From Pseudoxanthomonas spadix (lineage in GTDB: Bacteria > Pseudomonadota > Gammaproteobacteria > Xanthomonadales > Xanthomonadaceae): a stretch of DNA of 64,000 nucleotides. Shown in pieces: positions 19,210-27,345 of this stretch. Both the position numbers and the translations under genes were made by a program. The DNA lies in assembly GCF_003703395.1 (NCBI RefSeq), contig NZ_RDQN01000002.1, forward strand, positions 124,001-188,000, read 5' to 3'. How positions within the stretch are numbered: position 1 is the stretch's first letter; each line of letters opens with the position of its first letter. The notes below the pieces were generated by a model, which had not been told where the DNA came from, ran no database searches, and saw only the letters and a list, made by a program, of their open reading frames with translations.

Positions 19210-19343
19210 GCGACGGCCGGGACGCTGAGCAGCGTTCCATTGGCGCCGGCCCGATCCACCTGGAAACCAGGCCCGGCGACACCGGCCTGCATGGGGTTGC
19301 GGCACACTGGCACCGGCTTTCCGCAGGTCCCATCGCCCCGCGC

Positions 19344-21575
19344 ATGTCGTCCGCGTTCGAATCCCGCCTGAGCCGGCTCTGGGCCCACGAGAAGGCCAGC
19401 TACGGCCTGCGGGTGTTCATCGCCCTGGCCGTGGTGATGGGCCTGTGCTGGCATCGCAACGCGCTGCCGGCGATCCCGACCCTGTTCCTGGGCATCATCG
19501 CCAGCGCGCTGGCCGAGACCGACGACAACTGGCTGGGCCGGACCAAGTCGGTGCTGCTGTCGCTGCTGTGCTTTGCCCTGGCCGCTGCCGCGGTGAAGCT
19601 GCTGTTTGCCACCCCGCTGGTGTTCGTGTGCAGTCTGGCGCTGGCGACCTTCTGCCTGACCCTGCTGGGGGCGCTGGGCGAGCGCTATGCCTCCATCGCC
19701 ACCGGCACGATCAGCCTGTCGATCTACGCGATGATCGGCATGGAGCACGGCACCGGCAGTGCCGCGCCGGGGACCCTGGACAGCTGGCGCGACACCGGCC
19801 TGCTGTTGCTGGGGGCGGCCTGGTACGGAGCGCTGTCGATCCTGTGGACGGCGCTGTTCGCCAACCGCCCGGTGCGCGAGCGGCTGGCGCGGCTGTTCTG
19901 GGAGTTGGGCAGGTTCCTGCGCCTGAAGGCCGAGCTGTTCGAGCCGGTACGCCAGCTCGACCAGCACGCGCGCCGGCTGGCGCTGGCCCAGCAGAACGCA
20001 CGCGTGGTCGAGGCACTGAACGCGGCCAAGACCGCGATCCTGGCGCGCTTCGGCCGTTCCGGCCGGCCCGGGGTGCAGTCGGGCCTGTACTTCCGCCTGT
20101 ACTACATGGCCCAGGACCTGCACGAGCGCGCCAGCTCCTCGCACTACCCGTACGAGGCGCTGACCGAAGCGTTCTTCCACAGCGACGTGCTGTACCGCTG
20201 CATGCGCCTGCTGGCCCTGCAGGGCAAGGCCTGCGCGGCGCTGGGCCTGGCCATCGGCATGCGCACGCCGTTCGAATACGGCGAGCAGACCCGGATCGCC
20301 ACCGCCGACCTGCGCCAGTCGCTGGATTTCCTGCGCGACCAGCACAACCTGCGCTGGAACCGGCTGCTGGGCTCGCTGGAACTGCTGGCCACCAACCTGC
20401 AGGCCATCGAGCGCCAGCTGAGCGAAATCGCGCTCTCGGACACCACCAGCGAGGGGCTGGACACGCGCCTGCGCGATTCGGCGCCGCACACCCTGGGCGA
20501 GATGGCCATGCGCCTGCGGGCCCAGCTGACTCCCAAGTCGCTGCTGTTCCGTCACGGCCTGCGCATGGCCATCGCCCTGGCGGTGGGCTATGGGGTGCTG
20601 CGCCTGGTCCATCCCGAACATGGCTACTGGATCCTGCTGACCACCGCGTTCGTGTGCCGGCCCAGCTACGGCGCCACGCGCCTGCGGCTGGTCCAGCGCA
20701 TCGCCGGCACCCTGGTCGGGCTGGGCCTGGCCTGGGCGCTGATGCAGCTGTTCCCGGCCACCGAGCTGCAGCTGCTGATCGCCCTGGCCGCCGCGCTGGC
20801 GTTCTTCATCACCCGCACCGACCGCTACCTGGTGGCCACCGCGGCGATCACGGTGATGGCCCTGCTGTGCTTCAACCTGCTGGGCAACGGCTTCGTGCTG
20901 CTGTGGCCGCGCCTGTTGGATACCCTGATCGGCTGCGCGATCGCCGCCGCTGCCTCCTTGCTGATCCTGCCCGACTGGCAGGGCCGGCGCCTGCACCTGG
21001 TGATGGCCACGGTGGTTCAGGCCTGCGCACGCTATCTGGACGAAGTGCTCGATCATTACCGCGCTCGCGGCGGCGACGACCTCAGCTACCGGATCGCCCG
21101 GCGCGACATGCACAACGCCGACGCGGCACTGTCGGCAGCCCTGGGCAACATGATGCGCGAGCCGGGATTCCTGCGCCGCAACCTGGAGGCGGGGTTTCGC
21201 TTCCTGGCCTTGTCCAACACCCTGCTGGGCTATCTGTCCGCGCTGGGTGCGCATCGGGCGCCGCTGCCGGCGCATGCAGACGATGCACTTGTGGACCAGG
21301 CCGGCGCGCGCCTGCGCGCGGCGCTGCAGGCGATCGCGCAGGCGCTCTCGGCGCGCAAGCCGCTGCCGCCGGAGCTGGACGCCGGCGTCGGCGCACTGGC
21401 CGACACGCTGGAACAGGTGCCCGACCGGATCGACGACAAGCAGCGCCTGCTGCGCACCCAGCTGGCGCTGCTGCTGCGCCTGCTGCCCAGGCTGCGCGCG
21501 GCGGCCGATGAAGTGATCGCAGGCCCGGCCCACGATGCCCCCACCCTTGCCCCCTCACCCGCCGGCGCCGGCTGA
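19344..21575 (+). CDS. yccS: FUSC-family membrane protein (YccS/YhfK-like)
   Basis: A 743-residue protein starting MSSAFESRLSRLWAHEK; the frame is open to 19206 but the family starts here. It has two hydrophobic blocks of several membrane spans (about 22-170 and 400-520) separated and followed by cytoplasmic helical regions. This is the FUSC/fusaric-acid-resistance-like architecture of YccS and YhfK. The second block includes HGYWILLTTAFVCRPSYGATR. It is often annotated as a putative efflux transporter, without a proven substrate. It is 134 bases after purD. Confidence 0.9.
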   Translation: MSSAFESRLSRLWAHEKASYGLRVFIALAVVMGLCWHRNALPAIPTLFLGIIASALAETDDNWLGRTKSVLLSLLCFALAAAAVKLLFATPLVFVCSLALATFCLTLLGALGERYASIATGTISLSIYAMIGMEHGTGSAAPGTLDSWRDTGLLLLGAAWYGALSILWTALFANRPVRERLARLFWELGRFLRLKAELFEPVRQLDQHARRLALAQQNARVVEALNAAKTAILARFGRSGRPGVQSGLYFRLYYMAQDLHERASSSHYPYEALTEAFFHSDVLYRCMRLLALQGKACAALGLAIGMRTPFEYGEQTRIATADLRQSLDFLRDQHNLRWNRLLGSLELLATNLQAIERQLSEIALSDTTSEGLDTRLRDSAPHTLGEMAMRLRAQLTPKSLLFRHGLRMAIALAVGYGVLRLVHPEHGYWILLTTAFVCRPSYGATRLRLVQRIAGTLVGLGLAWALMQLFPATELQLLIALAAALAFFITRTDRYLVATAAITVMALLCFNLLGNGFVLLWPRLLDTLIGCAIAAAASLLILPDWQGRRLHLVMATVVQACARYLDEVLDHYRARGGDDLSYRIARRDMHNADAALSAALGNMMREPGFLRRNLEAGFRFLALSNTLLGYLSALGAHRAPLPAHADDALVDQAGARLRAALQAIAQALSARKPLPPELDAGVGALADTLEQVPDRIDDKQRLLRTQLALLLRLLPRLRAAADEVIAGPAHDAPTLAPSPAGAG

Positions 21576-21701
21576 AACGTTGTTTTCCGCCACCCGGTCC
21601 GGGCGCTGTACCGGATCGCAACAGGCTGGCGCGCACACTGCGTGGCTGCGGCTGCGCGTGTTCGCCAGCCCTTCCCTTGTCCGCCTCCCGAGGAGCTGTC
21701 C

Positions 21702-22496
21702 ATGAAGATCGATCTGTCCGGCAAGACCGCGCTGGTGACCGCCTCGACCGCTGGCATCGGCCACGCCATCGCCCGTGGCCTGGCCGGCGCCGGCGCGCAC
21801 GTGGTGATCAATGGCCGCAGCCAGGCCAGCGTGGACAAGGCCCTGGACGCGCTGGCCAGACAGCTGCCGACCGCGCGCTTCACCGGCATTCCGGCCGACC
21901 TGTCCGATCCGGCACAGACCCAGGCGCTGGTCGATGCGCTCCCGGCCATCGACATCCTGGTCAACAACGCCGGCATCTTCGGCCTGGTCGATTTCTTCCA
22001 GACCGACGATGCCCAGTGGGACCACTACTGGCAGACCAACGTGCTCTCCGGCGTGCGCCTGTCCCGCGCGCTGCTGCCGGGCATGGTCGAGCGGGGCTGG
22101 GGCCGGGTGGTGTTCATCTCGTCCGAGTCGGCGCGCAACATCCCGGCCGACATGATCCATTACGGGGTCTCCAAGACGGCCCAGCTGGCGCTCTCGCGCG
22201 GCCTGGCCAAGCGCGTGGCCGGCAGTGGGGTGACCGTCAACGCGGTGCTGCCCGGGCCCACCCTGTCCGACGGCTTTGCCACGATGATGGCCGAGGAGGT
22301 CAAGCGCACCGGCAAGTCGCTGGAAGCCCTCGGCAAGGAATTCGTCATGGCCCACCGGGCTTCCTCGGTGATCCAGCGCATGGCCAGCGTCGATGAGGTC
22401 GCCAACCTGGTGGTCTACGTCTGCTCGCCGCAGGCCTCGGCCACCTCCGGCGCGGCGCTGCGCGTGGATGGCGGGGTGATCGACGACATCGTTTGA
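21702..22496 (+). CDS. SDR-family oxidoreductase
   Basis: A 264-residue short-chain dehydrogenase. The start at 21702 has GAGGAG about 8 bases upstream; the frame is open further but without a ribosome site. The NAD(P)-binding TASTAGIGHAIA, NNAGIFG, and the catalytic Ser/Tyr/Lys set (FISSESARN, then YGVSKTAQL) are intact, as is the C-terminal SGAALRVDGGVI. The protein resembles 3-oxoacyl-reductase-like enzymes of unknown substrate. It is convergent with the TonB receptor gene. Confidence 0.92.
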   Translation: MKIDLSGKTALVTASTAGIGHAIARGLAGAGAHVVINGRSQASVDKALDALARQLPTARFTGIPADLSDPAQTQALVDALPAIDILVNNAGIFGLVDFFQTDDAQWDHYWQTNVLSGVRLSRALLPGMVERGWGRVVFISSESARNIPADMIHYGVSKTAQLALSRGLAKRVAGSGVTVNAVLPGPTLSDGFATMMAEEVKRTGKSLEALGKEFVMAHRASSVIQRMASVDEVANLVVYVCSPQASATSGAALRVDGGVIDDIV

Positions 22497-22532
22497 ACCT
22501 CGTGCCGGCGCCAGCCACCCACGCGCCTGTGG

Positions 22533-24842
22533 TCAGAACCTGCCGCTGACGCTGACGCCGTAGGTGCGCGGCAGGCCCTGGATGAAGGTCGGCGTACCGA
22601 ACAGGCGACCGGTGTTGCCGGCGTCGATCAGGTAGTCCTTGTCGGTCAGGTTGTTGCCGTACAGGCCAAAATCCCAGCGCCCGCCCTCCAGGGTGAAGCC
22701 CAGCCGCAGGTTGTACAGCGCGTAGCCGGCCTGCTCGATGCCCGGGGTGTTGTCGTCCTCGAAATACACCTGCGAGCGCCAGTTCCAGCTCGGCCGCAGA
22801 TAGATCCGCGCACCGCCGGAGACATCCCGGCCCAGGTCGAAGCCGGCCGAGGCGCTATGCTTGGGCGTGAGCCGGAAGCGGTTGCCGGCCAGTTCCTGCC
22901 GGTTGCCATCGTCATCTTGCTCATCGAAGCCGGCATCGATGAAGCCGTAGGTCAGGAAGCCGGAGAAGTCGCGGTTCGGGCGCCAGGTCAGCGACAGCTC
23001 GGCGCCGTCGGCGCTGGCATTGCCGCCGTTGCCGGCGATGTAACGCAGCGTGTCCGGGTCCTGGATGGTGGTCTGGAAGTCGCTGTAGTCGTAGTGGTAA
23101 GCGGCCAGGTCGTAGACCAGCCGGCCGCCGCCGAAGTCGCCTTTCAGGCCGATCTCGTAGCTCCACACCAGCTCCGCCGGCACCACCTGGGAGGAATCGG
23201 CGTCGACCTGCACCACCGCCGGCCGCCGTCCGCGCGAGACCGACACGTAGCCATTGTGGTGGGTGTTGAAGTGGTAGCCCAGCACCGCCCGGCCGACCGC
23301 GCTGTCGAAGGATTCCTCGCGCGTGCGCCAGCCATCGGTCGGGGCGAACAGGATGTTGGTCGGCCTGGAAGGGTCCGGGCTGCCGCCCAGGCCGAGCACG
23401 CCCAGCGCGCTGGGCACCCCGAAGAAGTCCGAGCGATAGCCGCCCTCGGCCTTCTCGTGGGTGCCGCGCAGGCCCAGGGTCAGGTCCAGGCGCTCGCTCA
23501 GCGCCAGGGTGCCGTCGGCGAACAGCTCCCAGGCGGTGGTGCGCCCGGAGTTGGCGTACTGCTCCTGATGGAAGGGCTTGAGCGGCAGCACCACCCCCGG
23601 GGCGATCGGCAGCGCCGTCACCAGCGTGTTCGGGCTGCCGTCCGGCAGCAGCGGCGGGATGCCCAGGCCGACCGCCGGCAGCGTGATCAGGCTGCGCTCG
23701 TTGGTGGAAAAGGGCACTGTCTGGGTGCCGGACTCGTGAAAGTAGGACACGCCGGCAAAGCCGGTGAAACGGCCGCCGTCATCGTAGTTGAACCGCAATT
23801 CCTGGCTGACCTGGCGGCCCTTGGAGATCTCGGCAAACTCGGCCGCGTACAGCTGCGAGCCATCGGCGTCGAATTCCTCGTGCGAGTCGAAGTCGCGCCA
23901 GCCGCTGATGCTCGACAGCGTCCACGCCGGTCCCAGGGCGAAACTGCCCAGCAGGGTCGCCCCGCGCACGGTGCGGTCCAGGCCCAGCCCGGTGCCCCGG
24001 TTGAGGTCGGCGGTGCGGTCGAACACGTCGGTGCTGCCGGTGCGGGTGGGGATGGTATTGGTGCGGAAGGCAGTGCCCGGCGGGGTGTCCTTCTGCCAGT
24101 TGAGGATCAGGTCCATCGAATCGGTCTGGCGCAGGTCCAGATGCAGGCTGGCGCGCACCGCGCGGGTGTCCTTGCCGTTGAGGTCGCCGCCGGAGAGGTT
24201 GTCCACGAAGCCGTCGCGCTTCTGGTCGAACACCGCCACGCGCGCGGACAGCACCTCGGCCGCCAGCGGCGTGTTGAAGTAGCCGGTGAGCAGGTGTTCT
24301 CCGTCATTGCCCGCGCCCACGGTGAAGCCGGCCTCGGTGCCGTTCCAGGCCTTGTTCTGGATCAGGTGGATCGCCCCGATCTGCGCGCCGCGCCCGAACA
24401 GCGTGCCCTGCGGGCCGCGCAGCACCTCCACCCGCTCCAGGTCGAAGGGCTGCACCACCGAACCGCGCGACTTGGAGATCGACACCCCGTCCTGGAACAC
24501 CGACACGCGCGGCTCGACGTTCGCCTCGCCGCTGTCGGAGGTGATGCCGCGGATCACGAAGCCAGGGTTGTTCGGGCTTTGCTCCTGCACTTCCAGGCCC
24601 GGCACCAGGTTGCCGATGTCGGAAAAGTCGTTGACGCCATAGTCCCTGAGGAACTGGCCGGAGTAGGCGCTGATCGCGATCGGGACCTCGGAGACCTGTT
24701 GTTCGCGCTTCTGCGCGGTGACCACGATGGTGTCCAGCTGCTCCGGGTCGGCTTGGGCGGTCTGGGCCGAGGCGAGCGGCGCCAACGCGGCGGCCAGGCC
24801 GGCGTGCAGCGCCAGGACCAGCGGGTGGAAACGACAGGACAT
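22533..24842 (-). CDS. TonB-dependent outer-membrane receptor
   Basis: A 769-residue receptor. The start at 24842 gives a signal peptide (MSCRFHPLVLALHAGLAAAL, cleaved near SAQTAQA). A TonB-box-like LDTIVVTAQKREQQ and the plug domain (PIAISAYSGQFL, FVIRGITSDSGEA, VEVLRGPQGTLFGRG) follow. The C-terminal barrel ends TYGVSVSGRF. The plug region often reads GRNATGGAINI; here it is GRGAQIGAIHLI. AGGGGAAG precedes the start. It is divergent from phoD, with a Pho-box-like repeat between, suggesting a role in phosphorus acquisition; the ligand is unproven. Confidence 0.9.
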   Translation of the reverse strand: MSCRFHPLVLALHAGLAAALAPLASAQTAQADPEQLDTIVVTAQKREQQVSEVPIAISAYSGQFLRDYGVNDFSDIGNLVPGLEVQEQSPNNPGFVIRGITSDSGEANVEPRVSVFQDGVSISKSRGSVVQPFDLERVEVLRGPQGTLFGRGAQIGAIHLIQNKAWNGTEAGFTVGAGNDGEHLLTGYFNTPLAAEVLSARVAVFDQKRDGFVDNLSGGDLNGKDTRAVRASLHLDLRQTDSMDLILNWQKDTPPGTAFRTNTIPTRTGSTDVFDRTADLNRGTGLGLDRTVRGATLLGSFALGPAWTLSSISGWRDFDSHEEFDADGSQLYAAEFAEISKGRQVSQELRFNYDDGGRFTGFAGVSYFHESGTQTVPFSTNERSLITLPAVGLGIPPLLPDGSPNTLVTALPIAPGVVLPLKPFHQEQYANSGRTTAWELFADGTLALSERLDLTLGLRGTHEKAEGGYRSDFFGVPSALGVLGLGGSPDPSRPTNILFAPTDGWRTREESFDSAVGRAVLGYHFNTHHNGYVSVSRGRRPAVVQVDADSSQVVPAELVWSYEIGLKGDFGGGRLVYDLAAYHYDYSDFQTTIQDPDTLRYIAGNGGNASADGAELSLTWRPNRDFSGFLTYGFIDAGFDEQDDDGNRQELAGNRFRLTPKHSASAGFDLGRDVSGGARIYLRPSWNWRSQVYFEDDNTPGIEQAGYALYNLRLGFTLEGGRWDFGLYGNNLTDKDYLIDAGNTGRLFGTPTFIQGLPRTYGVSVSGRF

Positions 24843-24889
24843 GCGCAGGCTTCCCCTGGGGCGTGGACGTGCCCGCAGGCTCGGCGCGC

Positions 24890-24921
24890 GCCGTTGCAGT
24901 GCCGTTGCAGTGCCGTTGCAG
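24890..24921 (-). promoter_or_regulatory. Triple 11-bp direct repeat, candidate PhoB box
   Basis: On the minus strand the sequence CTGCAACGGCA is repeated three times in tandem, the last copy ending GGCG. Each unit is a 7-base CTGCAAC plus a 4-base spacer, the same period and opening bases as the Pho box (CTGTCAT-N4-CTGTCAT). It lies 48-79 bases upstream of the TonB-receptor start and divergent from phoD. Binding by PhoB is inferred from layout; the match to the consensus heptamer is imperfect. Confidence 0.5.
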
Positions 24922-24942
24922 CGCGGTGAAGTCCCGATGACC

Positions 24943-24984
24943 GGCCGATGACGGCGCGCGCCTGACCACGAACCGTCATCGGCC
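24943..24984. repeat. Perfect 12-bp inverted repeat in the TonB receptor-phoD divergent region
   Basis: GGCCGATGACGG (24943-24954) and CCGTCATCGGCC (24973-24984) are exact reverse complements around an 18-base loop. It ends 52 bases upstream of the phoD start. It could be an operator for a dimeric regulator or a hairpin in an untranslated leader. There is no T-run, so a terminator is unlikely. Confidence 0.6.
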
Positions 24985-25036
24985 GCCTCTAGCGTGACGG
25001 GCCTGCTTTCCACGAGCCGCAAAGAGACCCGCCAAG

Positions 25037-27181
25037 ATGCATTCGCCCGCACGTCGCCGCTTCCTGTCGACCATCGCCGTGGCCGCCGCAGCCGGGGTCC
25101 TGCCCTTGCGTCCGGCCGGCGCCGCCTCCGGCTCGGTGCCGGTCTCGCGCGCGCACTTCCCGCAGTCGGTGGCTTCCGGCGACCCGCGCCCGGACCGGGT
25201 GCTGCTGTGGACGCGGCTGGCCGCTCCGGCCGCGCAGCTGCGCCTGCAGGTGGCCGAGGACACAGGCTTCGCGCGCCTGCGTGTGGACCGCATGCTGCAA
25301 CCGCCGCGCGACAGCGACGGCTGCCTCAAGGTGCGCGTGGAGAACCTGCAACCGGCCACCGCCTACCACTACCGCTTCCTGCTCGACGACGGCCACGGCG
25401 GCCAGGTCTCCTCGCCGATCGGCCGCACCCGCACCGCGCCGGCGCCGGACACCGACGTGCCGGTGGAACTGGCCTTCGTCAGCTGCCAGGACTACGGCGG
25501 GCGCTGGTACAACACGCTGCTGCCGCTGCTGGAACGCGAGCTGGACCTGGTGCTGCACCTGGGCGACTTCATCTACGAGACCACCGGCGACCCGCAGTTC
25601 CAGGACCAGGCCGGCGAGCGCGCCATCGCCTTCGACGACATCGACGGCGCCATCGCCCTGGAGCGCGGCGGCCGGCGCTACTACGCTGCGCGCAGCCTGG
25701 CCAACTATCGCCAGCTGCATCGCACTTTCCGCAGCGATCCGGTGCTGCAGGCGCTGCTGGAGCGCACACCACTGGTGGCGATCTGGGACGACCACGAGTT
25801 CTCCGATGACTGCTGGCAGGACGTGGGCACCTATCACGACGGCGCCGCTGACGAGCGCGACCGCCAGCGCCGCCGCAATGCCGAGCAGGCCTATTTCGAA
25901 TACCTGCCGGTCGACCTGGAGCTGGCCGACGCCACCGGCGCCGGGCAGGCCGCGCAGCTGCCGGTGCAGCGCGAGCGGCTGTTCCCCAACGTGCAGCTGT
26001 GGCGGCGGTTGCGCTTCGGCAAGGCGCTGGACCTGCTGCTGACCGACTACCGCAGCCAACGCCCGGACCACGCCATCCCCGAGGACGCCTTCCCCGGTGC
26101 ACTGGCTTACGACCAGCCGCAACTGCAAGCGCTGCTGCCGCGCCTGGGCCTGGAGCCGGCGGCGGTGCTGCCCACGCTGATCCCCTATGTCGACCTCGCC
26201 GCCCCCATGTTGCAGGCGCAACGCCGGGCCGCGCAGCACGCCATCGCCCAGGCGTATCTGGCCGCCGGGCAATCACCGGCCCAAGCCGAACGCCGCGCCA
26301 CGCAGGCCACCGCCAGTGCGATCGCACTGCCGGTACTGGCGCAGTTCCTGCAGGCCTGGAACGCCACCGCCCCGGCCAGCGCGCAGGTCGCGGTGCCGGA
26401 TGCGGCCGGGCTGGCGCGCGGCCTGCCGTGGCTGGCGCTGGGCAAGACCACGCTGTTCGGGGACATCGGCGCGCGCTATGTCGCGGTCAAGGAGGGTTTC
26501 GACCTGTTCGCCGCGCTGGGTGCGCTCGACGGGGCGCCCTCGCCGTACGCGCCGGCGCAGCGGCAATGGCTGGAGCAGGCGTTGCTGGACAGCGATGCGC
26601 GCTTCAAGGTGGTCGCCAGCTCGGTGTCCTTCACCTCGCTGGTGCTGGACCTGTCGCGTCCCGAGTTGCAGGCGCCGGAACCGATGCGGCGGCGCTTCTA
26701 CCTCAACCTGGACCAGTGGGACGGCTTCCCGGCCGAACGCCGCCGCCTGATCGATCAGGTGTTCGACCGCGCCGGCGGGGTCATCGTGCTCTCCGGCGAC
26801 ATCCACGCCGGCTTTGCCACCCAGCACAGTGCGGCCACGGTGGAATTCACCACGCCCGCCGTTTCCTCCGAGACCCTCGGCAGCATCCTGGCCCGCAGCG
26901 GCGAGGGTGAAGGCGCCCAGCAGCAGGCCACCGCCCGCGTCGCCGCAGCGCTGGATGCACTGGTCATCGACGGCAACCGGTCGCTGCGCTATGCGCAGAC
27001 CCGCCGCCACGGCGTGGGCCTGCTGCGGCTGGACGGCGAACATGCGCAGGCCCGCTTCCTGGAACTGCCCGACAGTGTCTGCCGCCAGCGCCACTACGAC
27101 GCGCCGGAGGCGATCGGCTCGCAGCTGGGCGAAAAACGCTTCGCCTTCGCGCGCGGCGACATGCGCCTGCGCGAGGCCTGA
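25037..27181 (+). CDS. phoD: PhoD-type alkaline phosphatase, Tat-exported
   Basis: A 714-residue secreted phosphodiesterase/phosphatase. The N-terminus has a Tat-like signal, RRRFLSTIAVAAAAG, and the PhoD N-terminal domain with FPQSVASGDPRPDRVLLW. Metal-ligand motifs LHLGDFIYE, AIWDDHEFSDD and VVLSGDIHAGF (as VIVLSGDIHAG) are visible. It is longer than the Bacillus enzyme (about 580) because of an insertion at about 330-490. It releases phosphate from phosphate esters in the periplasm or outside. Divergent from the TonB receptor; probably phosphate-regulated. Confidence 0.93.
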   Translation: MHSPARRRFLSTIAVAAAAGVLPLRPAGAASGSVPVSRAHFPQSVASGDPRPDRVLLWTRLAAPAAQLRLQVAEDTGFARLRVDRMLQPPRDSDGCLKVRVENLQPATAYHYRFLLDDGHGGQVSSPIGRTRTAPAPDTDVPVELAFVSCQDYGGRWYNTLLPLLERELDLVLHLGDFIYETTGDPQFQDQAGERAIAFDDIDGAIALERGGRRYYAARSLANYRQLHRTFRSDPVLQALLERTPLVAIWDDHEFSDDCWQDVGTYHDGAADERDRQRRRNAEQAYFEYLPVDLELADATGAGQAAQLPVQRERLFPNVQLWRRLRFGKALDLLLTDYRSQRPDHAIPEDAFPGALAYDQPQLQALLPRLGLEPAAVLPTLIPYVDLAAPMLQAQRRAAQHAIAQAYLAAGQSPAQAERRATQATASAIALPVLAQFLQAWNATAPASAQVAVPDAAGLARGLPWLALGKTTLFGDIGARYVAVKEGFDLFAALGALDGAPSPYAPAQRQWLEQALLDSDARFKVVASSVSFTSLVLDLSRPELQAPEPMRRRFYLNLDQWDGFPAERRRLIDQVFDRAGGVIVLSGDIHAGFATQHSAATVEFTTPAVSSETLGSILARSGEGEGAQQQATARVAAALDALVIDGNRSLRYAQTRRHGVGLLRLDGEHAQARFLELPDSVCRQRHYDAPEAIGSQLGEKRFAFARGDMRLREA

Positions 27182-27345
27182 TCGCCATGGGGTGCGCAAT
27201 GGCGCAGGAACCGCGCAAGCGGCGATGAGACTTCATCGGAAACCCTTCGCTGCGTACCTCACCCCTGCAAAGGCGCATCGAACCGGCCCGTCCGGTCACC
27301 TCCGAAACGGATTTGCTAGGCTGCGCGCTGGTCGAAGGATCGCGC

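Noticed and set aside
19119-21533. An 804-codon minus-strand frame opposite the YccS-like gene.
   Set aside because: It is Gln/Arg/His-rich shadow sequence with no homology; the plus-strand protein has clear membrane domains.
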